Positions 34,175-43,367 of a stretch of DNA of 64,000 nt are shown here, piece by piece. The DNA is from Mycobacterium sp. ELW1 (GTDB taxonomy: Bacteria > Actinomycetota > Actinomycetes > Mycobacteriales > Mycobacteriaceae). Each line of letters begins with the position of its first letter. Positions within the stretch are counted from its first letter, which is position 1. The stretch is from the NCBI RefSeq assembly GCF_008329905.1, contig NZ_CP032155.1, forward strand, positions 434,001-498,000, written 5' to 3'. A program made the translations under genes and the position numbers. Below the pieces are notes generated by a model that did no database searches, had not been told where the DNA came from, and saw only the letters and a list, made by a program, of their open reading frames with translations.

Positions 34175-37100
34175 CCGCCGATGTCGACATCGAGGATGTC
34201 CTGGCCCTCTCGCCGTTGCAACGTGGCCTCTACTCGCATGCCACGCTGACCGGACCCGACGGCGAAGATCCCTACGTCATCGCGATGACGGCCGACGTGA
34301 CGGGTCCGCTCGACGCCAACCTGTTACGTGACTGCGCGGCAGCGATGTTGGTGCGCCACCCCAACCTGCGGGCCAGCTTCTGGCACCAGGATCTACCGCA
34401 ACCGGTCCAGATCGTGCCCGCCTCGGTCGAACTGCCGTGGCAGCACCTGTCGGCCGCGGGTGAGGGACAGGCCGCCGATATCGAACGGCGCGAACGCAGC
34501 AGGCCGTTCGCGTTGCACGACGGCCCGCTGATCCGGTTCCTGCTCATCGAGCTGCCCAACCGGCAGTGGCGGCTGGTGGTCACCGCGCATCACATCGTGC
34601 TCGACGGCTGGTCGTCGCCGGTGTTCATCGGTGAGATGCTCACGCTGTACCGCGTCGGTGGCAACCTCGACGCGCTGCCGACTCCGCGGCTGTACCGCGA
34701 CTACATCGGCTGGCTCGCCGACCGTGATCTGCAGGCCGGGGAAGACCTCTGGCGCCGGCATCTGGCCGATGTGCCCGGGCCGACGTTGTTGTCACCGGCG
34801 TTGGGCGGTGACGGGTCGGGTCTGCCGAAGCGCACCGAGCTGTCGCTGCCCGCCGCCGACACCGAACGACTTGCCGCCGCGGCCCGGTCGCGCGGCATCA
34901 CCCTGAACACGGTGATGCAGATGGCCTGGGCGCTGATCGTGTCTCGGCTGACCGACCGTGATGACGTCGTCTTCGGGGTGACCGTCTCCGGCCGGCCGCC
35001 CGAGCTCGCCGGCGTGGAAACCATGGTCGGCCTGTTCATCAACACCCTTCCGCTGCGGGTGCGCCTTGACCCGAACAAGACTGTGGGACAGCACTGTTCC
35101 GCGCTGCAGCGGGACGCGGCCGAACTACGTGACCACAGCTACCTGAGCCACTCGCAGCTTCGGACACTGGCCGGCGTCGGCGAGATGTTCGACACCCTGC
35201 TGGTCTACGAGAGCTTTCCGCCCGGCGGCGTGGTCGGCGGTCAGCAGTTCGCCGCCGGCGACGTCACCTTCCGGCCCGCAGCGATGGAAAGCCTGACCCA
35301 TTTCCCGGTGACGGTCGCCGCCTACCGCAACACCGCCGAGCTGACACTGCTGGTCGAGGTCACCGACAATGCGTTGGGGATGATGTCGCCGGACAAGCTC
35401 GGCCGTCGCGTGCTGCAAACGATGCGCCGCCTCATCGAGGAGTGGGACCGGCCGCTGGGTGGGATGGGGATCCTGCTCGAGGGTGAGGCGCCACCGATCG
35501 AGGTGCCCGCAGGTGGCGCCGAGGTCGGGGTGGCCGAGCGGTTCGCTGAAGCCGCTGTGGTGCATCGTGATTCCATCGCACTTCGGTGGAATGGCGGCCA
35601 ACTGAGCTATCACGAGCTCGACGAGCAGTCGGACAGGATCGCGGGGTTCCTGGCCGATCGCGGCGTGCGCGCGGAGACGCCTGTTGCGATCCAGCTCCCG
35701 CGAGGCGCTGACTATGTGGTGGCGATGCTCGCGGTACTCAAGGCCGGCGGCATGTATGTGCCGCTCGACCCGGCGATGCCGGCGGGTCGGGTGGAGTCCA
35801 TTCTCGCCCAGACCGGAGCTGCCATCGTCATCGACGACACCACGGTGGCTGCCGCCCGAACCGCACCGCGGCTGCGCAGGCCAACCCATTCGGGCCAAGC
35901 CGCCTACGTGGTGTTCACCTCCGGCACCACCGGAGAACCCAAGGGTGTCATCGGAACTCATGCGGCACTGCTCGCCTACATCGACGATCACGCCGAGCGG
36001 ATGCTGACGCCGGCAGCCGAACGCCTCGGCAGGCCGCTGCGCATCGGCCACGCCTGGTCGTTCGCGTTCGACGCCGCCTGGCAACCGCTGGCGGGACTGC
36101 TGTTCGGCCACGCCGTGCACCTCATCTCCGAGAGTGACCGCAGGGATGCCGAGGTGCTCGTCGACATCATCGAACGGGACGGGATCGACATGCTCGACGT
36201 CACCCCCTCGCTGTTCACCAGTCTGCGTCAGGCCGGGCTGCTGGATTCGGGCCGACTCTCGGTGCTCGCGCTCGGCGGTGAAGCGGTCGGAGCGGGGGAC
36301 TGGACCGATATCCGGAAAGCCTGTACCGGAACGCTATTGGCGGCGCACAACTGTTACGGCCCGACCGAGACGACCGTCGAGGCCGTCGTTGCCGCGATAG
36401 CGGACCACGACGCACCGGTGATCGGCTACCCGACGCGGTCGACGCGCGCCGTTGTCCTCGACTCCTGGCTGCAGCCCGTTCCCGACGGCGTGGTGGGCGA
36501 ACTGTATCTGGCCGGCGAGCAGGTGACGAGGGGTTACCTCGGTCGCGCGGCCGAGACCGCGACACGATTCGTCGCCGCTCCAGGTGGCGCCCGGATGTAC
36601 CGCACCGGCGATCTGGTGCGTCGCGATCACGACGGCGCACTGGTTTTCGTCGGCCGGGCCGATGCCCAGATCCAAGTCCGCGGACATCGCGTCGAGCTGG
36701 GCGAGATCGAGGCGGTGCTGGAAGAGATGCCCGGGGTGCGGCACGTACACGTCGCGGTGCAGGGACAGACCGCCGGTCCCCGGCTGGTCGCGTATGTCGC
36801 CGGTGACGTGACGGTGGCGCAGCTGCGGCCGCTGCTGCGGAACAGGTTGCCGCGCTACATGCTTCCGCACCGGCTGATCGTCGTCGAGACGATTCCGCTG
36901 ACCGCCAACGGCAAGGTCGACGAGGCGGCGCTGGCAGCCACGGTGTCACCCGACGAGGCTCCGGAGCCGCCGAGCACCCCGACCGAGATCGCCCTTGGCC
37001 ATGCCGTCGCGGAGCTGCTGGGCCTTCCCGCCGTCGACCTCGACGCCGACCTGCTGGAGCTGGGGCTGGACAGCATCGCCGCGCTGTCCTTGGTCCAGCT

Positions 37101-38441
37101 CGCGCGCAGCAGTGGGCTGTCGCTGCGGGCTCGGCTGGTCCTGGAGTGCGGGACGCTGCGCGAACTCGCGGCCGCAGTGGATCGCGACACCGACGACGAA
37201 CTCGCTGCCGGCCCGGAGCCGCAGGGCCCGATCCCCGCGCTGCCTGCCGTGCACTGGCTCTATGAGCACGGCGATCCGCGACGCCTGTCGCAGGTGGAGG
37301 CGATCCGATTGCCCGTCGACGCGACCGCCGCGCGGCTGCGTCTGTTGCTGAACGGGATCGCCGCGGGACACGAGATGTTCCGCAGCCGCCTCGACCGCGC
37401 CACGATGACGTTCGTTCCGACCGGTCGAGACCACATCCCCTGGCCGAGGTCGTGGTCGCCGGCGAACTCGGTGACGCCGTCGCCGAACACGCGGCCGCCG
37501 CGATCGAACGGCTCGATCCCGAGCGTGGGCACCTGACCGAAGCGCTGTGGCTGCACGGCCCCGGCGAGCCGGGCGTTCTCGTGCTGGTCGTTCACGTACT
37601 GGCGATGGATCCCGCGTCATGGCGGGTCGTGCTCGGCGAGTTGATGGCCAACTGGTCGGCGGCCGGTGCTGCCGAGTTCGGCCCCGTCAGCGGTGAACAG
37701 GTCAGCTATCGCCGGTGGGCGCACCGCCTTGCCGACCGTGCGGCCGCACTCGACACCGCCGGCTTCTGGCTCGCGCAGATCGACGGCGAAGATCCGGCGT
37801 TGGGGGACCGGCGGGTGCGCCCCGGGGAGGATCGGTTCGCCGACCTCGCGATCACCGTGACGGTCACCGAGGCCGACGTCACCGGTGCGTTGGTGCGCGC
37901 AGAGACACCGATCCAAGACCTGCTGGCCGATGCGTGTGCCCGCTTGATCATTCGCTGGCGCGAGCAGCGCGGCGACGTCAGCGCGGTTCCCCTGCTGGCG
38001 TTGGAAACCCATGGCCGCACCGGTGCGGACGATACCGTCGGCCTGCTCAGTGCCATCTATCCGTTGCGAATCACGCCGGGTCATCCGATGCCCGAGATAC
38101 CAGGTCAGTCAACCGATTACGCTGTGCTGCGCTACCTGAGGCAGGACACCGCCGAGCTGCTGCGAGGTTTCCCTGGTCCGCAGGTTCTCCTGAATTACCT
38201 CGGCAGGCTCGACCTCGACGCCGGAGCACTGCTGGACCGCGGTCTACTCGCCCAGCTGTCGATCATGACCGAACCGAACGTCGCGGTGCGACACGAACTG
38301 ACCCTGGTCGCTGCCGTCGCCGGCGGAAAGCTGGTCACCCAGTGGCGAACTCTGCCCGACATTTTCAGTGCGACGGATATCGCTGCGCTGCAGCAGATCT
38401 GGTCCGATGTTCTGCAGGAGTTGGCGGGGGTGACATCGTGA
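34171..38441 (+). CDS. mbtF: NRPS MbtF (C-A-PCP-terminal C/E-like), interrupted by one frameshift
   Basis: About 1423 aa if one missing base is restored; M. tuberculosis MbtF has 1461. Domains: condensation (HHIVLDG at H140), adenylation (TSGTTGEPKG near 583; substrate aspartate D634 in FAFDAAW), carrier (S968 in LGLDSIAA), then a terminal condensation/epimerisation-like domain (HVLAMDPASWR; FPGPQVLLNYLGR) thought to help release or cyclise the last hydroxylysine to the caprolactam. The frame from the GTG at 34171 (overlapping the previous stop as GTGA) runs to a stop at 37536. The rest continues in the next frame to 38441. The break is at the CCCC run 37437-37440, where a fifth C would restore the expected text (HIPLAEVVVAGELG). 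The stop overlaps mbtG by 4 bp. Confidence 0.88.
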
Positions 38442-39727
38442 TACGACGGTTGGCTGTTCTCGGCGCCGGAGCCAAGGCGGTGGCGGTGGCCGCGAAGGCG
38501 GCGATGCTGCGGGAGATGGGCGTCGCCACGCCGGAGATCGTTGCTGTCGAGCGCACGGCGGTCGCGGCGAACTGGCGCGCGGGCGGCGGCTGGACCGACG
38601 GCCAGCACCGGCTGGGCACAAGCCCGGAGAAGGACGTCGGTTTCCCGTACCGGTCGATGATCCTGCCGGGCCGCAACGGCGAACTCGACCAGCGGATGAT
38701 GCGGCTGAGCTGGCAGTCCTTCCTGGTGGGCACCGGACGCTTCGCGGAGTGGGTGGACCGCGGCAAGCCCGCGCCGACCCATGAGACCTGGGCGAACTAC
38801 CTGCGCTGGGTGGCCGACGCCGTCGCGCTGAATGTTGTGGACGGCGAGGTCATCCGGATGTCCCTCGACGGCCAGTCGTGGGTGCTTCACACCGGCGGCG
38901 GCACGGTCGAGGCAGACGCGGTGATGATCACCGGCCCCGGACAGCCGGGTCGCTCGGTGCTACCCGCCCATCCGCAGGTCCTCTCGATCGCCCAGTTCTG
39001 GGAGTTGTCGGCGTCGAAAGAACGGATCGATGCCGAGCGGGTCGCGGTGGTCGGCGGTGGTGAGACCGCGGCGTCGATGCTCAACGAGCTGTTCGGGCAC
39101 CGGGTGTCCACGATCACGGTGATCTCGCCGCAGGCGACGTTGTTCACCCGGGGTGAGAGCTTCTTCGAGAACCGGATGTTCAGCGACCCGACGGATTGGG
39201 TCGGACTGACCCCGGCCGAGCGGCGAGACGTGATGGCCCGAACCGATCGCGGGGTTTTCTCTGCGCGCGTTCAGGATTCGCTGCTCGCCGACGATCGGAT
39301 CCGGCATCTGCGCGGCCGGGTGGCGCACGGTGTCGCCGCGGACGGCCGGATCCGCATCACACTGCACACCAACCGGCACGGTGAGCGACTGGAGACGGTG
39401 CACGGATTCGACCTCGTCATCGACGGCTCGGGCGCCGACTCGCTGTGGTTTCTGCCGCTGTTGGCCCAGGACGCCCTGGACCTGCTCGAGGTCAGGCTGA
39501 ACGGGCCGCTGACCAGCGACCGATTGCAGCAGGCGATCGGCGACGACCTCGCGTTGAGCGGGGTGGCGCCGAAGTTGTTCCTGCCCAACCTTTCCGGGCT
39601 CAATCAGGGTCCCGGATTTCCCAACCTGAGCTGCCTGGGGCTGCTCTCCGATCGCATACTCGGAGCCCGCCCCGGCGCGCAGCTGACCCAAACGAACGGG
39701 AGGAACGTTGAGTACCAATCCATTTGA
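38438..39727 (+). CDS. mbtG: Lysine N6-monooxygenase MbtG
   Basis: 429 aa FAD/NADPH-dependent N-hydroxylating monooxygenase that hydroxylates the epsilon-amine of lysine residues to make the hydroxamate iron ligands. FAD-binding LAVLGAGAKAVAVAAKA at the N-terminus, NADPH-binding VAVVGGGETAASMLNELFG near 200, and the C-terminal FLPNLSGLNQGPGFPNLS typical of the siderophore-monooxygenase group. GTG start at 38438 overlaps the mbtF stop (GTGA). Length agrees with M. tuberculosis MbtG (431 aa). The mbtH start lies inside its 3' end. Confidence 0.94.
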   Translation: MIRRLAVLGAGAKAVAVAAKAAMLREMGVATPEIVAVERTAVAANWRAGGGWTDGQHRLGTSPEKDVGFPYRSMILPGRNGELDQRMMRLSWQSFLVGTGRFAEWVDRGKPAPTHETWANYLRWVADAVALNVVDGEVIRMSLDGQSWVLHTGGGTVEADAVMITGPGQPGRSVLPAHPQVLSIAQFWELSASKERIDAERVAVVGGGETAASMLNELFGHRVSTITVISPQATLFTRGESFFENRMFSDPTDWVGLTPAERRDVMARTDRGVFSARVQDSLLADDRIRHLRGRVAHGVAADGRIRITLHTNRHGERLETVHGFDLVIDGSGADSLWFLPLLAQDALDLLEVRLNGPLTSDRLQQAIGDDLALSGVAPKLFLPNLSGLNQGPGFPNLSCLGLLSDRILGARPGAQLTQTNGRNVEYQSI

Positions 39728-39920
39728 CGACGAGGGCGGCCGCTTCTATGTCCTGGTCAACGACGAGGAGCAGCACAGCCTGTGGCCGGCCTTCGCCGAG
39801 ATCCCCAGCGGCTGGCAGGTCGCGTTCGGCGTGGCCGGCCGCGCGGACTGCGCGGAGTTCGTCGAGCAGAACTGGTCGGATATCCGGCCGAAGAGCCTGC
39901 GCGCAGCGACTCGACAGTGA
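39708..39920 (+). CDS. mbtH: MbtH, NRPS adenylation-domain partner
   Basis: 70 aa founding-type MbtH protein, which binds adenylation domains and aids their folding and activity. The signature NPFDDEGGRFYVLVNDEEQHSL, then SLWPAFAEIPSGW and NWSDIRPKSL, is complete, including the conserved tryptophans. The start is a TTG at 39708 behind GGGAGGAACG, overlapping mbtG by 20 bp. It is the last gene of the siderophore synthesis run; ESX-3 begins 82 bp later. Confidence 0.96.
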   Translation: MSTNPFDDEGGRFYVLVNDEEQHSLWPAFAEIPSGWQVAFGVAGRADCAEFVEQNWSDIRPKSLRAATRQ

Positions 39921-39947
39921 AGTTATGCAATGCTAACTTCTCCATAC

Positions 39948-39966
39948 ATTGGTTAGGCAAACCTAA
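39948..39966 (+). promoter_or_regulatory. IdeR box upstream of the ESX-3 operon
   Basis: ATTGGTTAGGCAAACCTAA matches the IdeR consensus at 16 of 19 positions, with a strong GGTTAGGC/ACCTAA core. A TAACTT hexamer at 39934-39939, arm of an AAGTTA-8 bp-TAACTT inverted repeat (39920-39939), is well placed as a -10 element. The box would then cover the transcription start. It lies 37 bp before the eccA3 start. Iron and zinc control of ESX-3 is established in M. tuberculosis; this box supports iron control here. Confidence 0.82.
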
Positions 39967-40002
39967 GGAGGCGGGGCCGGGTTCGACCGTCACCCCGAGA
40001 CG

Positions 40003-41844
40003 ATGCGGATGAACAACGGTGTAGTGACGCAGGCGCGTGCGGCGCGCGTGGACGCGGATGTGGTGAGCCGATTCGCCACCTGCTGCAAAGCGCTCGGCCT
40101 GCCGGTGTACGACCGGCGCCGCCCCGCCGACATGCCGGCCGCGCACCGGGCGTTCACCGAACTCACCCGGGTCGCGCACGATCAGTGCGACGCGTGGACC
40201 GGGCTGGCGGCCGCCGGCGGGGCGGACTCGCTCGAGGTGCTGGCCGCCGTCGTCCGCACCGCCGACACCAGTGGCGTGCTGCAGCGGCGCATCGAGCTGC
40301 CTGCCGGTGCGTTGGGGTTCGACTACGACACCGGGCTTTACCTGCGATTCCGCGCCACCACCACCGACGACTTCCGCCTCGCGCATGCCGCCGCGTTGGC
40401 GACCGACGGTGCGTTCCATGCCGCCGACGAGATCGTCGGCGAGATCCGCTCCCGCCGGCCGCAGTGGCATGAGGCACGCTGGGTCGACGTGGCGCTGCGG
40501 TCCCGCGCTCACCGCTGGTCGGATGTCGTGAAGCTGCTGACCCCGGTGGTCAACGACACCGGCCTCGACCCCTTCTTCGCGCATGCCGCGAAGGTGGCGC
40601 TCGGGGTCGCACTCGCCCGGCTCGGCATGTTCGCCCCGGCGTTGTCCTATCTCGAGGAGCCAGCCGGCCCGGTGGCCGTGGCCGCGGTGGATGGCGCACT
40701 GGTCAAGGCGTTGGCACTGCGTGCCTACGGTGACGAGGACACCGCCGCCGACGTATTGCAGGATCTCTACGCCGCCAACCCGGACAACGAGCAGGTCGAA
40801 CATGCACTGTCCGACCCGACGTTCGGCGTTGTCACCACCACCGCGGCGCGGATCGACGCCCGCACCGACCCGTGGGATGTCGAAACCGAGCCCACCGCAG
40901 ACGATTTCATCGATCCGGAAGCCCGCGAGCGGAAGGCCGCACTCCTCGAAGAGGCCGAACGTGAGCTGGGCGAGTTCATCGGCCTCGACGAGGTGAAGAA
41001 CCAGGTGTCGCGGTTGAAGAGCTCGGTGGCGATGGCGTTGCGGCGCGAGGAGCGCGGATTGGCCGTGGCTCAACGCACCCATCACCTGGTGTTCGCCGGC
41101 CCGCCCGGCACCGGCAAGACGACGATTGCGCGCGTCGTCGCCAAGATCTATTGCGGTCTCGGACTGCTCAAGCGGGAGAATGTCCGCGAGGTGCACCGCG
41201 CGGACATGATCGGTCAGCACATCGGCGAGACCGAAGCGAAGACCAACGCCCTCATCGACAGTGCCCTCGATGGCGTGCTCTTTCTCGATGAGGCCTACGC
41301 CTTGGTCGCGACCGGCGCGAAGAACGACTTCGGTCTGGTTGCCATCGACACCCTGCTGGCGCGGATGGAGAACGACCGCGATCGCCTCGTGGTCATCATC
41401 GCGGGATATCGCGCCGACCTCGACCGGTTCCTGGACACCAACGAAGGTCTGCGGTCCCGGTTCACCCGCAGCATCGTCTTCCCGTCGTACTCGGCAGCCG
41501 AACTCGTCGAGATCGCCGTCGCGATGGCGGCCAACCGGGACAGCGTGTTCGAGCCCGCCGCCCTGCATCATCTCGAGGAACTGTTCGGCCGGCTGGCCGA
41601 TTCGTCGACCCCCGACTCGACCGGCGTGGCGCGGCGCAGCCTCGACATCGCCGGCAACGGGCGCTTCGTCCGCAATGTGGTCGAACGGTCCGAGGAGGAA
41701 AGAGAATTCAGGTTGGATCACACGGACCTGGCCGGGGCTGACTTCACCGACGAGCAGTTGATGACGATCACCGCGTCCGACGTGCGCGCCTCGGTCGTGC
41801 CGCTGCTGGGTGGGCTCGGTCTGACGGTGCCTGACCCATCATGA
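40003..41844 (+). CDS. eccA3: ESX-3 AAA+ ATPase EccA3
   Basis: 613 aa cytosolic AAA+ ATPase of the type VII system, thought to handle EspG-bound PE/PPE substrates. The N-terminal TPR-like half (about 1-300) ends in EVLQDLYAANPDNEQV-like text. The C-terminal AAA+ half has the Walker A GPPGTGKTT near 366 and Walker B VLFLDEAYAL, plus the sensor text RMENDRDRLVVIIAGY. It closely resembles Rv0282. Start choice is uncertain among ATG 40003, ATG 40009 and GTG 40024, none with a strong ribosome binding site. The AAGGAGG at 39964-39970 is too far away. It overlaps eccB3 by 4 bp (ATGA). Confidence 0.95.
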   Translation: MRMNNGVVTQARAARVDADVVSRFATCCKALGLPVYDRRRPADMPAAHRAFTELTRVAHDQCDAWTGLAAAGGADSLEVLAAVVRTADTSGVLQRRIELPAGALGFDYDTGLYLRFRATTTDDFRLAHAAALATDGAFHAADEIVGEIRSRRPQWHEARWVDVALRSRAHRWSDVVKLLTPVVNDTGLDPFFAHAAKVALGVALARLGMFAPALSYLEEPAGPVAVAAVDGALVKALALRAYGDEDTAADVLQDLYAANPDNEQVEHALSDPTFGVVTTTAARIDARTDPWDVETEPTADDFIDPEARERKAALLEEAERELGEFIGLDEVKNQVSRLKSSVAMALRREERGLAVAQRTHHLVFAGPPGTGKTTIARVVAKIYCGLGLLKRENVREVHRADMIGQHIGETEAKTNALIDSALDGVLFLDEAYALVATGAKNDFGLVAIDTLLARMENDRDRLVVIIAGYRADLDRFLDTNEGLRSRFTRSIVFPSYSAAELVEIAVAMAANRDSVFEPAALHHLEELFGRLADSSTPDSTGVARRSLDIAGNGRFVRNVVERSEEEREFRLDHTDLAGADFTDEQLMTITASDVRASVVPLLGGLGLTVPDPS

Positions 41845-43367
41845 GCGACGAAAGACGGTCCTTCTCGTCGCGTACGCCGGCCAACGACAACGCCGACCAG
41901 GTCACGTACCGGCGCGGATTCATCACTCGACACCAGGTGACGGGCTGGCGATTCGTCATGCGCCGCATCGCATCCGGCCTTGCACTCCACGACACCCGGA
42001 TGTTGGTCGACCCGTTGCGCAGTCAGTCGCGCGCGGTGTTGATGGGCGTGCTGCTGGTTGTGACCGCTGTGCTCGGCTGCTTCGTGTTCTCGGTGCTGCG
42101 CCCTGGCGGCGTGCCGGGCAGCGACCCGGTGCTGGCCGACCGCTCCACCGCCGCGCTCTACGTGCGCCTGGGTGACCGGCTGCATCCGGTGCTCAACCTC
42201 ACGTCCGCGCGGCTCGCCGTGGGGCGGGCGGTGGATCCCACCACGGTCAGCAGTGAGCAGCTGGACAAGTTCGCCCGAGGCAGCCTGATCGGCATCCCGG
42301 GAGCTCCGGAACGCATGGTGCAGAACACCTCTCGCGATGCACACTGGGCGGTGTGCGACGGCGCCGCCGGATCGGACCAGCCCGGGGTCACCGTGATCGC
42401 CGGACAGTTGGAACGCGGTGGAGCCCGCGCAGGCGAGCTCGGCGACGGTCGTGGCGTGCTGGTCGCCGACGCCGAGGGGACCTGGCTGCTCTGGGACGGC
42501 CGGCGCAGCGCCATCGACCTCGCCGACCGCGCTGTCACCGATGCGCTCGGACTACCCGCCGCGAACCCCACTCCGCGGTCCATCGCGCCGGGCCTGTTCA
42601 ACGCGATCCCCGAGGCACCGGCACTGCGGATCCCCCAGATCCCCGAGGCAGGTTCACCCGCCGGCTATCCGCTGCCCGCGACCACCCCGATCGGCGCGGT
42701 GGTGATCGCCTACCGCAACGACGGCACCCCGGTGAACTATGCGGTGCTGTCCGACGGACTTCAGCCGATCAGCCCGGTCCTGGCCGCCGCGCTGCGGAAC
42801 GCCAACTCCTACGGGCTGGCGCAGCCGCCGCAACTCGGCGCTGACGACATCGCCCGCTTGCCTGTCTCGTCGATGCTCGACGTGGCGGCATTCCCGTCCG
42901 CCCCGATCAAGCTGGTCGACGCTGCGGCGGCGCCGGTGACCTGCGCACAGTGGACCAAGATCGACGGCGCCGCAACGAGTTCGATGACATTGCTGTCCGG
43001 CTCGGTACTGCCGGTCGCCACTGGGACGCACTCGGTCGACCTGGTCGGCGGCACCAATCCGGGCACGGCGACCAGAGTCGCACTGCCGCCCGGGCGCGGG
43101 TACTTCGTCCGTACCGTCGGCCAGCAGCCGGAATCGCCTCCGGCAGGGTCGCTGTTCTGGGTTTCCGATACCGGAGTCAGATACGGGATCGGCGGCGACC
43201 CCAGGACAGGTGAAAAGACCATCGCCGTATTGGGTTTGTCTGAACCGCCGATGCCGATCCCGTGGTCGGTACTGACACTGTTCGCCCCCGGTCCGGCCTT
43301 ATCCCAGGCCGACGCTCTCGTCGCGTACGACGCCGTCCGGCCCGTAGTCCAACAGGAGAACCGATGA
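41841..43367 (+). CDS. eccB3: ESX-3 core complex protein EccB3
   Basis: 508 aa membrane component of the ESX-3 pore. A cytosolic N-terminus ([20 protein letters not shown]) is followed by one transmembrane helix (about 67-88, [20 protein letters not shown]). The large remainder is the periplasmic repeat domain ([25 protein letters not shown]). The conserved cysteines CDG and CAQW probably form a disulfide. Slightly shorter than M. tuberculosis EccB3 (538 aa). Coupled by ATGA overlaps to eccA3 upstream and eccC3 downstream. Confidence 0.95.
   Translation: MSDERRSFSSRTPANDNADQVTYRRGFITRHQVTGWRFVMRRIASGLALHDTRMLVDPLRSQSRAVLMGVLLVVTAVLGCFVFSVLRPGGVPGSDPVLADRSTAALYVRLGDRLHPVLNLTSARLAVGRAVDPTTVSSEQLDKFARGSLIGIPGAPERMVQNTSRDAHWAVCDGAAGSDQPGVTVIAGQLERGGARAGELGDGRGVLVADAEGTWLLWDGRRSAIDLADRAVTDALGLPAANPTPRSIAPGLFNAIPEAPALRIPQIPEAGSPAGYPLPATTPIGAVVIAYRNDGTPVNYAVLSDGLQPISPVLAAALRNANSYGLAQPPQLGADDIARLPVSSMLDVAAFPSAPIKLVDAAAAPVTCAQWTKIDGAATSSMTLLSGSVLPVATGTHSVDLVGGTNPGTATRVALPPGRGYFVRTVGQQPESPPAGSLFWVSDTGVRYGIGGDPRTGEKTIAVLGLSEPPMPIPWSVLTLFAPGPALSQADALVAYDAVRPVVQQENR

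Noticed and set aside
37452-38441. Separate gene for a free-standing condensation-like protein after the mbtF break
   Set aside because: Its text continues the MbtF terminal domain without overlap loss and has no ribosome binding site; a one-base frameshift in mbtF explains it better.
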